Source: Bradyrhizobium sp. AUGA SZCCT0158 (GTDB lineage Bacteria; Pseudomonadota; Alphaproteobacteria; Rhizobiales; Xanthobacteraceae). From it: a stretch of DNA of 64,000 nt. Made by a program: the position numbers and the translations under genes. Positions 35,472-44,346 of the stretch are shown piece after piece; the first letter of the stretch is position 1; each line of letters starts with the position of its first letter. The notes beneath the pieces are model-generated. The model made no database searches and was not told the DNA's origin. It saw only the letters and a list, made by a program, of their open reading frames with translations. The DNA lies in contig NZ_JAFCME010000011.1 of the NCBI RefSeq assembly GCF_018130065.1, positions 173,753-237,752 of the forward strand, given 5' to 3'.

Positions 35472-36461
35472 CTATTCAAGCACCTGGTCGGCGCGGGCGA
35501 GCAGCGCTGGAGGCATGATAACGCCAAGCGCCTTCGCGGTCCTCAAATTGATCACTAGCTCGAACCTGGTCGGTTGTTCGATCGGCAGGTCGGCAGGCTT
35601 TGCACCCTTGAAAATCTTGTCGACGAAGGCGGCGGATCGACGAAATCCATCTCGTAAATCAATCCCGTACGTCAGAAGAAAACCCGTCTCGGCATACTCT
35701 CTTGCGGCAGCGACTGCCGGCAGCCGATCTCTGATGGCCATGACGCCAATCTGTCCACGAAAGTTGAAGAGCACGCCATCGCTCAGTACGACGAGCGCCT
35801 GCGCGCGCTCCTTCACCATCGTCGCGAACGCTTGTTCGAGTGCGTCCAGCCCGCGTGCTTCAGCCGGGACAAGGGTCAAGCCCAGCGCCGGGGCAGCCTC
35901 CTGCATCGACGACAGCCGGGCGGGATTGGGCGAAAAGTCCGGATTCCACAGAACGCCCACGCGCGAGACGTTCGGCAGTGTGTCCTTCACCAACTCGAGC
36001 CGCTTGACATGTTGCTCGCCGCCCGTGTCCTGAGCGATCCCGGTCACGTTCCCGCCGGGGCGCGCCAGACTGGCGACAAGCCCGGCACTAACTGGATCGG
36101 CACTGCTGGCCACGACGATCGGGATCGTCGTGGTCACCTTCATGACGGCAACCGTATTCGTATTGTTCCCTGCAACGATGACGTCGACACCGAGTCTGAC
36201 CAGGTCTGTGGCGAGCGCGGATAGCCGTCCCATCTCGCCATCGGCAAAGCGATACTCGATAGCGACATTCTCGCCAACGCGGTAGCCGAGGCTCCGCAGG
36301 CCCTCTTCGAACGCCTTCATAAGATGGAGCGAACGTTCCCGGGAGGTGGTTGCGAAGTAACCCACCCGGTAGACCCGCCCTGCGGGCTGCTGCGCGCGCG
36401 CGGCCAGCGGCCAAGCTGCCGCCGCACCTCCCAGCAGCGTGATGAACTCGCGTCGACGCAT
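35472..36461 (-). CDS. ABC-type substrate-binding protein (PF04392 family)
   Basis: A 329-residue exported binding protein. It starts RRREFITLLGGAAAAWPLAA (Tat-like twin-Arg signal peptide, cleaved near ARAQ). The mature part has RVGYFATTSRERSLH and IPIVVASSADPVSAGLVASLARPGGNVTGIA, the hinge motif of this very common rhizobial family. Ligands are not known. I chose the ATG at 36461, since upstream residues are not signal-peptide-like. No permease or ATPase gene is adjacent, so it is an orphan binding protein. Confidence 0.86.
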   Translation of the reverse strand: MRRREFITLLGGAAAAWPLAARAQQPAGRVYRVGYFATTSRERSLHLMKAFEEGLRSLGYRVGENVAIEYRFADGEMGRLSALATDLVRLGVDVIVAGNNTNTVAVMKVTTTIPIVVASSADPVSAGLVASLARPGGNVTGIAQDTGGEQHVKRLELVKDTLPNVSRVGVLWNPDFSPNPARLSSMQEAAPALGLTLVPAEARGLDALEQAFATMVKERAQALVVLSDGVLFNFRGQIGVMAIRDRLPAVAAAREYAETGFLLTYGIDLRDGFRRSAAFVDKIFKGAKPADLPIEQPTRFELVINLRTAKALGVIMPPALLARADQVLE

Positions 36462-36681
36462 GCATCCCCCAAGAACACATCTCGTCCCGGGCCTAAAGCC
36501 TAGCACTTTGCGGATGCGCTGCGAGTGAGAAATGGCGCCCGGCCGATCAGGCTGTCTCAATTGGGGCATTCGCGTCGGTTGGCCACGACCACCGCTCTTC
36601 CCCTCGAAGCGGACCTCGCAACGGCGGCGTCGGGAAGGATAGGGAAGCTAACGGAGGTCAACGCCGCGATCGTGATGGATA

Positions 36682-37494
36682 TCACTCCGGCAGATTATTC
36701 ACCTTGCGCACCCATGCACGGACGTCGGCGAGCACGTCGGGCAATATCGCCCTGACGTCCTGCACGGTCATGCCGGCCTTGATCCGGGGATCGTACAGCA
36801 GGTTGAGCAGGTACTGGTCGTAGACGCCGAAATATCCCATCGACACATTGTCGTTGAACATGGTCCAGGGCACGGTCGGGGTGTCGTTGATCGGGCCGAG
36901 CGATTGCAGCAATTCCTCATAGGCGCAATCGAAGAAGACGAAGTCGCCATTGTCGACGGTGAGGATCACGTCGGAATGCTCGATCTCGAACTTTTCGTTC
37001 TTGCGGAAGCCGCTCAGGCATTGCGGGTCGAGCGAGGAGCGAATCTCGCGCGCCCGTTCGCTGCCGTAGAAGGTTATGATGGTGCGGTTGAGGTCGCGGT
37101 CCCGCACCAGTTTGACCAGCACATTGGCATCATCGTTGTTCGCGGCCATCGCGATATCGAGGTGCTGGACCCGTGTGGCGATGTCGGCGACGATCTTCGC
37201 GAGCTGGGCCTTGCGGTCGGCGCGGGTGCCGTCGGCGAACACCCGCACCGGTGCCTCGTATTTCCGGATGCGGTCGACGCGGCCGGCAAGGTGATACTCG
37301 GCGCCGAAGGCGATCTTGAAGAAGCCTTCGATGATCTCGCTGTCCGTGAAAATCTTCTTCTGGGCGCGCTGACGCTGGGCGACGGAGGGATCCCCGGCCA
37401 ATGCCGCGGCGGGCAGCAACACTTCGCCGAGGGCTACGGCCGCCAGAGCGGCTGCGAGCATTCGCGGGAATCGAGGCCGGCCAATTGCGCTCAT
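36682..37494 (-). CDS. DUF2927 exported protein
   Basis: A 270-residue protein with a signal peptide at about 1-33 (RFPRMLAAALAAVALGEVLL, then ALAG). The mature part contains CAYEELLQSLGPINDTPTVP and WTMFNDNVSMGYFGVYDQYLLNLLYD, the conserved C-terminal core of DUF2927. The core looks metalloprotease-like in some descriptions but lacks a clear HExxH here. Two Cys (in PQCLSGF and FDCAYEE) could form a disulfide. ATG 37494 is chosen over 37515 because it leaves a clean signal peptide. It precedes nothing obvious in function. Confidence 0.78.
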   Translation of the reverse strand: MSAIGRPRFPRMLAAALAAVALGEVLLPAAALAGDPSVAQRQRAQKKIFTDSEIIEGFFKIAFGAEYHLAGRVDRIRKYEAPVRVFADGTRADRKAQLAKIVADIATRVQHLDIAMAANNDDANVLVKLVRDRDLNRTIITFYGSERAREIRSSLDPQCLSGFRKNEKFEIEHSDVILTVDNGDFVFFDCAYEELLQSLGPINDTPTVPWTMFNDNVSMGYFGVYDQYLLNLLYDPRIKAGMTVQDVRAILPDVLADVRAWVRKVNNLPE

Positions 37495-37625
37495 TGTGGC
37501 TCGACGCTGCCGCAATCGGCGCGTGCGCGCAAGACTTGTTCACGCCAGGCGAGGCTGGTTCAGGTCAACAAGTCTTGTTCGCGCGTCAACGCAGACGCTG
37601 CCGGTTCCCTGACGTTGGGATGCGG

Positions 37626-38210
37626 CTAGTTCTTGACGATCACCGGGGTGCCGACCGAGACGCGGCTATAGAGATCGGTCACATCGTCGTTGGTCATGCG
37701 GAAGCAGCCGGACGATACCGCCTGTCCGATGGTCTCGGGCTCGTTCGATCCGTGGATGCGGTAGAGCGTCGATCCCAGATACATCGCGCGGGCGCCGAGC
37801 GGATTGTCGATGCCGCCTTTCATGTGCCGCGGCAGATCGGGCCGCCGCGCCAGCATCTGCGACGGCGGGGTCCAGCTCGGCCATTCCTTTTTCGCCGTGA
37901 TGCGGTGGGTTCCGCTCCAGCGGAAGCCGTCGCGGCCGACGCCGATGCCGTAACGCAGCGCCTGGCCGTTGCCGACCACGAGATAGAGCCGGCGCTCGGC
38001 GGTGTTGATGTAGATCGTGCCCGGGGCATAACCGCCCGAGAAGTTGACCGTCTGCCGCGGGATCGGGCTCGATCCGCCACCTCGGAAATCGGGACCGCCG
38101 CCGAAGAGGCCGCGCGAGTCGAAGAAGCCCCCGAAATCCTGGGCTTGCGCGTGACCGACACCGGCCAGCACCGTCAATGCCGCAAATAACAAAGCCAAAA
38201 CCCGGGTCAT
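37626..38210 (-). CDS. L,D-transpeptidase (YkuD domain), exported
   Basis: A 194-residue periplasmic enzyme that cross-links or attaches peptidoglycan stem peptides. The signal peptide is at 1-24 (RVLALLFAALTVLAGVGHAQA). A Gly-rich linker to residue 60 is followed by the YkuD domain (TIYINTAERRLYLVVGNGQA, then YGIGVGRDGFRWSG). The active site is IHGSNEPETIGQAVSSGCFR with the catalytic Cys and its His partner. The SSGC form replaces the common SHGC without loss of the Cys. It is compact and single-domain, as in the many rhizobial paralogues. Confidence 0.92.
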   Translation of the reverse strand: MTRVLALLFAALTVLAGVGHAQAQDFGGFFDSRGLFGGGPDFRGGGSSPIPRQTVNFSGGYAPGTIYINTAERRLYLVVGNGQALRYGIGVGRDGFRWSGTHRITAKKEWPSWTPPSQMLARRPDLPRHMKGGIDNPLGARAMYLGSTLYRIHGSNEPETIGQAVSSGCFRMTNDDVTDLYSRVSVGTPVIVKN

Positions 38211-38431
38211 TTTCTTCCTCGTGAAAAATCAGAATATGCAGCGAGACAGGCCATAACTGCCGCGATTTCGCAAGCAAAGAGCCCGTGAGCGCGCCATTTT
38301 CGGACACGGCGGTTAAAAAAGGCAACACATCGGAGGCGATGGCTGCATTGTCGGCTAAACCTTTGACGAAACGGGTGAACAATGATTGATCTTGAGCCGT
38401 CTTGAGAACAATCGCGAACGGGGGCGAGACC

Positions 38432-39976
38432 ATGAACGGTGCGGAAAGTCTGGTGCGGACATTGGTCGCAGGCGGCGTCGACGTCTGCTTCACCAACCCC
38501 GGCACGTCGGAGATGCATTTTGTCGCCGCACTGGACCGGGTCGAGGGCATGCGTTGCGTGCTGGGCCTGTTCGAGGGCGTGGTGACGGGGGCCGCCGACG
38601 GCTATTTCCGCATGAAGGGCACCCCGGCCTCGACGCTGCTGCATCTTGGCCCCGGGCTCGCCAACGGTCTTGCCAATCTGCACAACGCCAAGAAGGCCAA
38701 TTCCGGCATCGTCAACATCGTCGGCCAGCATGCCACCTACCACATCGAATACAATGCGCCGCTGACCTCCGATATCGAGGGCCTGGCACGACCGATGTCG
38801 TCCTGGGTTCGGACTTCGCCGGACGCGAAATCGGTCGCCCGTGACGGTGCTGCCGCCATCGCCGCGGCGAGCGGTGCGCCGCCGCAGATCGCAACCCTGA
38901 TCCTGCCGGCCGACACCGCGTGGAACGAAGCCGATGGCGTGGCCGAAGTCCCGCTGGAATCGCAGCGTCAAAGCTACTCCCCGCAGGCCGTCGAGAAGGC
39001 GGCAAAGGTGCTGCGCGGAGGCGAACAGACCTTGCTGTTGATGACCGGCAGCGCGGTGACGGAGAAGGGACTGGCGCTGGCCGCGCAAATCGCCGGCAAG
39101 ACCGGCTGCAGGGTGATGGGCCCGCTGGCCAGTCCACGAATGGCGCGCGGCCGCGGGCGTTTTTCGATCGATCGGGTGCCTTACGTGATCGAAGCGGCGC
39201 AAGCGGCGCTGAAGGGTTTTCGGCACATCGTGCTGGTCGAAGCCAACGATCCCGTGGCGTTTTTCGCCTATCCGAACAAGCCCAGCTTGCTGAAGCCTGA
39301 GGGCTGCGAGGTCCATCGCATGACGTCGAGCGGCGAGAATTCGGTCGCGGCGCTGGAGGCGCTGGCGTCTGCGCTGGGCGCCAAGCCGGCGGACGTGAAG
39401 CCGCAGACCCAGGTCGAACTCGTCAAGCCGACCGGCGCCCTGAACCATGCGTCAATTGCCCAGGCGATCGCCATGGCTATTCCGGACAATGCTATCGTCG
39501 TCGACGAATCCGTCACCACAGGGCGAGCATTCTTTCCGGTGATGGCGGCCGGCGCCCCGCACGACTGGATCCAGAATCTGGGCGGCTCGATCGGATACTC
39601 GACGCCGGTCGCGACCGGAGCCGCGATCGCCTGCCCGGACCGCAAGGTGATCTGCATGGTCGGCGACGGCAGCGCGATGTACACGCTGCAATCGCTGTGG
39701 ACGCAGGCGCGCGAAGGCCTCAACGTCGTCACGATCGTGTTCGCTAATCGCATCTACCAGATATTGCGTGGCGAATTCGACGGCGTCGGCGCCGGCGAGC
39801 CGGGACAGCGTGCGCTCGACATGCTCAAGATCGACCGCCCGACAATCGACTTCGTCGCGCTCGGCAAGGGCATGGGCGTGCCCGGCCGGGCGGTCGACAA
39901 TGTCGACGATTTCGTCAAGGCGCTGGCGGAAGCCGTCGCCGAGCCGGGGCCGCGGTTGATCGAAGTGCAGATGTGA
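38432..39976 (+). CDS. acetolactate-synthase-like thiamine-diphosphate enzyme
   Basis: A 514-residue ThDP enzyme with the PYR-TH3-PP domain order. DVCFTNPGTSEMHFVAAL, FEGVVTGAADGYFRM (activating Glu) and LLHLGPGLANGLANLHNA mark the PYR domain. The PP domain has MVGDGSAMYTLQSLWTQA and the ANRIYQILRGEFD loop. The position of the active-site His of benzoylformate decarboxylase (LHSAAG) is LHLGPG here, so the chemistry differs from the MdlC-like protein at 15949. It belongs to the large group of unassigned rhizobial acetolactate-synthase-like proteins. ATG 38432 is chosen over 38402 for the start position. Confidence 0.82.
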   Translation: MNGAESLVRTLVAGGVDVCFTNPGTSEMHFVAALDRVEGMRCVLGLFEGVVTGAADGYFRMKGTPASTLLHLGPGLANGLANLHNAKKANSGIVNIVGQHATYHIEYNAPLTSDIEGLARPMSSWVRTSPDAKSVARDGAAAIAAASGAPPQIATLILPADTAWNEADGVAEVPLESQRQSYSPQAVEKAAKVLRGGEQTLLLMTGSAVTEKGLALAAQIAGKTGCRVMGPLASPRMARGRGRFSIDRVPYVIEAAQAALKGFRHIVLVEANDPVAFFAYPNKPSLLKPEGCEVHRMTSSGENSVAALEALASALGAKPADVKPQTQVELVKPTGALNHASIAQAIAMAIPDNAIVVDESVTTGRAFFPVMAAGAPHDWIQNLGGSIGYSTPVATGAAIACPDRKVICMVGDGSAMYTLQSLWTQAREGLNVVTIVFANRIYQILRGEFDGVGAGEPGQRALDMLKIDRPTIDFVALGKGMGVPGRAVDNVDDFVKALAEAVAEPGPRLIEVQM

Positions 39977-39983
39977 CGGCGTA

Positions 39984-40084
39984 GCCGTCATCCCGGGGTG
40001 CGAAGCGAACCTCAGGTGCGCAATTGCGCACCGGGGGATCTCTAGATTCCGGGTTCGATGCTTCGCATCGCCCCGGAATGACGG
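39984..40084. repeat. dispersed intergenic repeat with GTGCGCAATTGCGCAC core
   Basis: CCGTCATCCCGGGGTGCG at the left is mirrored by GCCCCGGAATGACGG at the right. The GTGCGCAATTGCGCAC palindrome in the centre is shared with 10559-10694. It sits between two same-strand genes. Confidence 0.8.
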
Positions 40085-40099
40085 AAGGTCGGAGGCGAC

Positions 40100-40615
40100 A
40101 TGCAGACCGAGCTGAACAAGGTCGTCACGGCGCTGTCAGAGTTTTACGCGCACGAGACGTTCCTGCTCGAAAAGGACGTCGGCGAGCGCCCGCTGACGCA
40201 CCGGCTGGCGGTGCATCTTGAACATCAGTTTGCCGGCTGGCAGGTCGATTGCGACTACGACAGGCTCGGCGAGCGGACGCTGCGGCTGCCGCACGGTTCG
40301 ATCATCTCGACCGACGACCATCTCGGCAAATCGATCTACCCAGATATCGTCGTGCATCAGCGCGAGATCCCCAATAATCTGCTCACGATCGAGGTCCGGA
40401 AATCCGCCAATCACCAGCCGCTGGAACACGACCAGCACAAGCTGCGGGCGCTGACCGATCCGCATCTGTGGTTCGCCTACTGGATCGGCGTGTTCGTGAC
40501 GCTCGGCAGGAAGCAGGTCGCGATGTCTGAGGTCTATACCGGTGGCGTGATCGATCCGGCTATGTCGATCTGGTTCGCCGAGCGGCTGAAGGATACGGGC
40601 TTAAGTGCAGGCTGA
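40100..40615 (+). CDS. PD-(D/E)XK nuclease-like protein
   Basis: A 171-residue cytosolic protein of unknown role. Residues 80-105 read YPDIVVHQREIPNNLLTIEV followed by RKSANHQ: Pro81-Asp82, a strand, then Glu98-Val99-Arg100-Lys101. This has the layout of a PD-(D/E)XK nuclease core, but the third position of E-X-K is Arg, with Lys one residue later. The surrounding helix LEHDQHKLRALTD and the closing WFAYWIGVFVTLG strand fit the fold. It may be a repair- or restriction-related nuclease, or an inactive relative. It is followed 28 bp later by a peptidase gene. Confidence 0.65.
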   Translation: MQTELNKVVTALSEFYAHETFLLEKDVGERPLTHRLAVHLEHQFAGWQVDCDYDRLGERTLRLPHGSIISTDDHLGKSIYPDIVVHQREIPNNLLTIEVRKSANHQPLEHDQHKLRALTDPHLWFAYWIGVFVTLGRKQVAMSEVYTGGVIDPAMSIWFAERLKDTGLSAG

Positions 40616-40643
40616 GACCTGCGAGGAGCGAGGGAAGTCATTC

Positions 40644-41948
40644 ATGAATTTCAAGCGCACGATCCTGACAATCGCCTTTGTCGCGGCAGCTTCGCAGGCC
40701 TGGGGGCAGGCCGCGCCCGCGCCGGCGATAGAGCCCATCCTCGCCAATCCCAAGGTCGCCAAGACACTTGAGGACATCAAGGCCGACGATGCGCGAACGC
40801 TCGACGAGCAAAAGCGCATCACCGAAATTCCGGCGCCGCCCTTCAAGGAAAAGATCCGTGCTGAATACTACCAGAAGCGGATGCAGGAGCTCGGCTTCAA
40901 GGACGCCGCGATCGACAGCGAAGGCAACGTCATCGCGCTGCGCAAGGGGTCCGGCGGCGGCCGTCCGAAACTCGTGGTGTCGGCGCATCTCGACACGGTC
41001 TTCCCCGAAGGCACCGACGTCACGGTGAAGGAAAAGGACGGCGCCTTTGTCGCGCCCGGCATCGGCGACGATTCCCGCGGGCTGGCGGCGCTGCTGTCGC
41101 TGATCAAGGCCATGAACGCCAACGAGATCGCGACCGTCGGCGACATCATGTTCGTCGGCACCGTCGGCGAGGAGGAACTCGGCAATTTGCGCGGCGTCAA
41201 GGCGCTGTTCCGCGATCACAAGGACATCGACGGCTTCATCTCGATCGACGGGCTCGGCATCACCCGCGTCGTCAACCAGGCGACCGGCAGCCATCGCTAC
41301 GAGTTCATCTTCAAGGGGCCCGGCGGCCACTCGTTCCAGGAGTTCGGCCTGCCGAGCGCGATCCACGCCATGGGCCGCGCGATCGCCAAAATCTCCGAGC
41401 TGCAGCCGCCGTCCGATCCCAAGACCACCTTCACCGTCGGCACCGTCGTCGGCGGCACCTCGGTCAACGCCATCGCGGCCGAAGCACGGATGGCGGTCGA
41501 CATGCGCTCGAATTCGACCGATGAACTGCTCAAGCTCGAGGCGCGCCTGCTCGATCTCGTCAAGGAGGCGGTGGCGGATGAAAACGCGCGCTGGAAGTCC
41601 GACAAGCTTGGCGTCGAGGCCAGGATGATCGGAGACCGGCCCGCCGGAATCGTGCCGATGGATTCCCCGATCGTTCAGGCGACGCAGCGCGCGGTCGCCG
41701 CCGTCACCCGCGCGCCGCGGGTGACCTTTGCGGGCTCCTCGACCGACTCCAACATCGCGATGTCGCTCGGCATTCCCGCCGTCACCATCGGCGGCGGCGG
41801 CGAGGGCGGCAACTGGCACTCGCGCAACGAATGGTACAAGCCGACGGATGCGTATTTCGGCCCGCAAAACGCGCTGCTGACGGTTCTGATGCTGACCGGC
41901 CTCGACGGCGTGACCAAGCCGGCGCTGGTCGTGAGGCAGGGGAAGTAG
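40644..41948 (+). CDS. M20 family metallopeptidase, exported
   Basis: A 434-residue zinc peptidase of the M20 (carboxypeptidase G2/DapE) family. The signal peptide is at 1-23 (NFKRTILTIAFVAAASQAWG). Metal-ligand motifs are in order: SAHLDTVFPEG (His and catalytic Asp), GIGDDSRGLAALL (bridging Asp) and VGTVGEEELGNLRG (Glu-Glu). The dimerisation insert contains GPGGHSFQEFG. ATG 40644 follows a GAGGAGCGAGGGA ribosome site. It probably trims peptides or acyl-amino acids in the periplasm. Confidence 0.9.
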   Translation: MNFKRTILTIAFVAAASQAWGQAAPAPAIEPILANPKVAKTLEDIKADDARTLDEQKRITEIPAPPFKEKIRAEYYQKRMQELGFKDAAIDSEGNVIALRKGSGGGRPKLVVSAHLDTVFPEGTDVTVKEKDGAFVAPGIGDDSRGLAALLSLIKAMNANEIATVGDIMFVGTVGEEELGNLRGVKALFRDHKDIDGFISIDGLGITRVVNQATGSHRYEFIFKGPGGHSFQEFGLPSAIHAMGRAIAKISELQPPSDPKTTFTVGTVVGGTSVNAIAAEARMAVDMRSNSTDELLKLEARLLDLVKEAVADENARWKSDKLGVEARMIGDRPAGIVPMDSPIVQATQRAVAAVTRAPRVTFAGSSTDSNIAMSLGIPAVTIGGGGEGGNWHSRNEWYKPTDAYFGPQNALLTVLMLTGLDGVTKPALVVRQGK

Positions 41949-41967
41949 GGGCGAGGTCTTAATCACA

Positions 41968-42094
41968 GCCGTCATGGCCGGGCACAGCCGTCTGAAGGGC
42001 GGCGTCGCTTCGCTCGCCTATGCCCCGGCCATCCACGTCTTCTTGCTTAGGTAAGGCTAAGACGTGGATGCCCGGCACAAGGCCGGGCATGACG
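41968..42094. repeat. dispersed intergenic repeat, GTCATGGCCGGGCA type
   Basis: GTCATGGCCGGGCACAG at the left pairs with GGCCGGGCATGACG at the right. The inner arms CCATCCACGTCTT/AAGACGTGGATGCC flank a short loop near 42045. A long hairpin element lies between convergent genes. Confidence 0.8.
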
Positions 42095-42109
42095 AACAGG
42101 GTGTTAGTA

Positions 42110-43153
42110 CTACGCCCCGATCACCGGGAACGACAATTCGCAGTCCAGTCCTTCGGGCTTCCACTGCCGCGTGATCCGGCCGCTGAGGGTGCGGACCATG
42201 CCGTCGATCGCGTCGACGCCAAATCCTTTCCGCATCGGTTCGGCAATTTGGGGACCGCCGGATTCCGTCCAGCGCAGCTGAAGGCTGTCGGCCTCATCGA
42301 TCTGCCAGTGGATGTCGATCTTGCCCGCGGGGCCCGACAGCGAGCCGTATTTGGCGGCGTTGGTCGCGAGTTCGTGGATGGCCACCGCGATGGCCTGCGC
42401 GAGTGAAGCGGGAAGCCGGACGTCGGTCCCGGTCATGCTGACCCGCGTCGAGCCATAGGGCTTCAATTCTTCCTGAATGATGGTCTGGATGCTGGCGCCG
42501 GTCCAGCGCGACACCGAGAACAGCCGTTGCACATTGGCAAGCGCACTCAAGCGCCCCTGGAATGCGGCCTGAAACTCTTCGGCGCTGTCGGCCTTGGTCA
42601 GCCGCAGCATGGCCTGGATCACGGCGAGCAGATTGTTCGAGCGATGATCGACTTCGCCGGTCAGCAGCATCATGCGCTCTTCGGCCTGCTTGCGGGTGGT
42701 GATGTCGACCAGCATGTTGACGGCGCCGAGCAGCCGGCCGGCCTCGTCGCGCAGCGGTGTCGGGTATGGCATGAAGCAGATGCGCGAGCCGTCGGGCCGT
42801 TCGGCGATCGCCTCGACGTCGCGCACCGGGCGGTTTTCCTTGAGCGCAATCGCCATCGGACAATCTTCGTGGCGCAGCGGCGTGCCGTCCGGCCAGAACA
42901 GCTTCCAGGTCACGCACCACATCTCACCGATCTTCGGCGTGCGGCCGGCGAACTCGATGCAGGCATGGTTGAAGAACGTGATCCGGCCTTCGGCATCTGT
43001 CGTGTAGATGGCGGCGGGCAGCGCCTGCAGCAGATCGCGGAACTGCTTCTCACGCGATTCCGTGTCGTCAGCTGCGGCGGTGTTCCTGATGGCGTGCCGG
43101 GCCAGGATATCTTCGAGATCGGCAGCTTCGGAATGCCGGAACAAATTCAACAT
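42110..43153 (-). CDS. PAS-domain HWE-type sensor histidine kinase
   Basis: A 347-residue cytosolic kinase. A PAS domain spans about residues 38-165 (LLQALPAAIYTTDAEGRITF through VNMLVDITTRKQAEER). The HWE/HisKA_2 dimerisation region has the phosphoacceptor His in LTGEVDHRSNNLLAVIQAML. The ATPase domain has HELATNAAKYGSLSGPAGKI and the ESGGPQI and GFGVDAIDGMV boxes. HWE kinases in this class often feed response regulators such as PhyR in the general stress response. That link is attractive because EcfG-type promoter sites lie immediately downstream in the window. No transmembrane segment is visible, so the signal is internal. Confidence 0.88.
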   Translation of the reverse strand: MLNLFRHSEAADLEDILARHAIRNTAAADDTESREKQFRDLLQALPAAIYTTDAEGRITFFNHACIEFAGRTPKIGEMWCVTWKLFWPDGTPLRHEDCPMAIALKENRPVRDVEAIAERPDGSRICFMPYPTPLRDEAGRLLGAVNMLVDITTRKQAEERMMLLTGEVDHRSNNLLAVIQAMLRLTKADSAEEFQAAFQGRLSALANVQRLFSVSRWTGASIQTIIQEELKPYGSTRVSMTGTDVRLPASLAQAIAVAIHELATNAAKYGSLSGPAGKIDIHWQIDEADSLQLRWTESGGPQIAEPMRKGFGVDAIDGMVRTLSGRITRQWKPEGLDCELSFPVIGA

Positions 43154-43342
43154 ACTTATTTCTCCCCGCCCGCACTGACGCTAATTCGTCACAAAGGCAA
43201 ACGTTCCGCGTGGCTCGGCGAAATAAGGCGTTTTGCGGTCCGGCGCCGCCCGGCGGGCCGCCAATTGGACAAATTGTCAGCAAATTGCGGTCAAAGCCGG
43301 ATTCAAATGTTCCGCCAAACAGGATGCGTAAGGGGAACTTGC

Positions 43343-43522
43343 ATGGCGTACAGGATCGTGGCGGAACGGGACAACGAGACCGTCAGGATGGACAGGACGA
43401 GTTCGCTGATGGCACTCGCCAAGGCGCGCGTATGGGCCAGCGAAGGCTGGGACGTCACCATCATCGTCAAAGACGAGGATGAGCTGGCGCCCGCGAACGC
43501 GGACCGTCTGTTGCTGGTGTAA
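43343..43522 (+). CDS. small conserved hypothetical protein (59 aa)
   Basis: Unrecognised. MAYRIVAERDNETVRMDRTS, then LMALAKARVWASEGWDVTII, and a strand-forming tail VKDEDELAPANADRLLLV. The pattern is a beta-alpha-beta unit. An AGGGGAA ribosome site precedes the ATG at 43343, and a strong terminator follows 33 bp past the stop, so it is a complete single-gene unit divergent from the HWE kinase. Confidence 0.75.
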   Translation: MAYRIVAERDNETVRMDRTSSLMALAKARVWASEGWDVTIIVKDEDELAPANADRLLLV

Positions 43523-43554
43523 TGGTCTTCGCCGACGGCGCGAAGCACTCAGAG

Positions 43555-43580
43555 GGCCGCCCGGGGAGCGGCCTTTTTTT
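43555..43580 (+). terminator. intrinsic terminator of the 59-aa gene
   Basis: 6-bp perfect GC stem GGCCGC/GCGGCC with a 7-nt loop and seven T residues. It is the clearest terminator in the window. Confidence 0.92.
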
Positions 43581-43664
43581 GTGACCTGCTCGGGCGCGCC
43601 GGTTTTGGCCTTGGCCACCCTTCAAAACGGCGATCAGTGCTCGATCGTGTGATCTGGGAATGAT

Positions 43665-43689
43665 GGAACCGGGAACCCGGCCCGGCGTT
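43665..43689 (+). promoter_or_regulatory. EcfG-type promoter, GGAAC-N16-CGTT
   Basis: Perfect match to the alphaproteobacterial general-stress sigma consensus, with GGAAC at 43665-43669 and CGTT at 43686-43689. Transcription would start near 43697, about 25 nt before the ATG of the 46-aa membrane protein. Confidence 0.75.
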
Positions 43690-43721
43690 GTCAGCGCGGG
43701 CAGGCTCTGTGGAGATGCGCC

Positions 43722-43862
43722 ATGCACTGGCGATCAGAAACCGCGGATGCCGACGCGATGCGTGGCACCGGCGAGGACAACCTTCTCTACGCAACCGGAT
43801 GGACCATCAGCGGGCTCGCGACCTTGGGCACCATCGTCGCGGTCTGGGTATTCGGGATCTGA
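43722..43862 (+). CDS. small single-span membrane protein (46 aa)
   Basis: A polar N-terminal half (HWRSETADADAMRGTGEDNL) is followed by a hydrophobic helix from about residue 26 (WTISGLATLGTIVAVWVFGI) to the C-terminus. A GGAG element stands 7 nt before the ATG. A perfect GGAAC-N16-CGTT stands 33 nt upstream, which is strong support that this short gene is real and stress-induced. No family is recognised. Confidence 0.7.
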   Translation: MHWRSETADADAMRGTGEDNLLYATGWTISGLATLGTIVAVWVFGI

Positions 43863-44061
43863 CGACGCGATGGCTCGGACGACCGCTGGTCGCGCGGTTA
43901 CGCGCAGGCCACGCCCGCGCCCGTTCACCAGCCGATCGGGCGCGGCCCACACGACCCCACAAAGATTGACCCACAAAGATTCTTGGCTCCGCCCGCATTG
44001 TTAACTTGATATTTGTTCTTTGTTTGTTCTCTATAGGCTCCAACCCCCGGTGAGGTGAGCC

Positions 44062-44346
44062 ATGGACAACAGATTGAACGAAATCCGCAGGAAAATCAGG
44101 TTCTTGCGCTCTCAAATGCTGGATGCCGAGAGTACCATCCGCCAACACATCAACCGCGACGAAGACTGCGCTGAGGCCTCGATGCAGGTGATGGCCATGC
44201 GCGTCGTGATGCTCGGGCTGATCAGCGAGCGGAACAGGCTCGGCGGCGAAGAACGCCTGCTCGATGTCGATGAGCGGCTGAAAGCGGATTGCCGAGCCGT
44301 CGGCCGCGGGCCCTTGAAAGGCGCGCGCGGCCGCCGTGTGCGATGA
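44062..44346 (+). CDS. small helical protein, probable coiled coil (94 aa)
   Basis: Unrecognised. Residues 1-75 are predicted helical with heptad-like Leu/Ile spacing (NEIRRKIRFLRSQMLDAEST and MRVVMLGLISERNRLGGEER), ending in a basic tail. A GGTGAGG ribosome site stands before the ATG. It begins a tight three-gene run: the next gene starts 11 bp inside its end and the third overlaps the second. The proteins may therefore interact. Confidence 0.72.
   Translation: MDNRLNEIRRKIRFLRSQMLDAESTIRQHINRDEDCAEASMQVMAMRVVMLGLISERNRLGGEERLLDVDERLKADCRAVGRGPLKGARGRRVR

Noticed and set aside
43154..43342. EcfG promoter for the HWE kinase
   Set aside because: A GGAAC exists on the minus strand near 43207, but the -10 position reads AATT and not CGTT.
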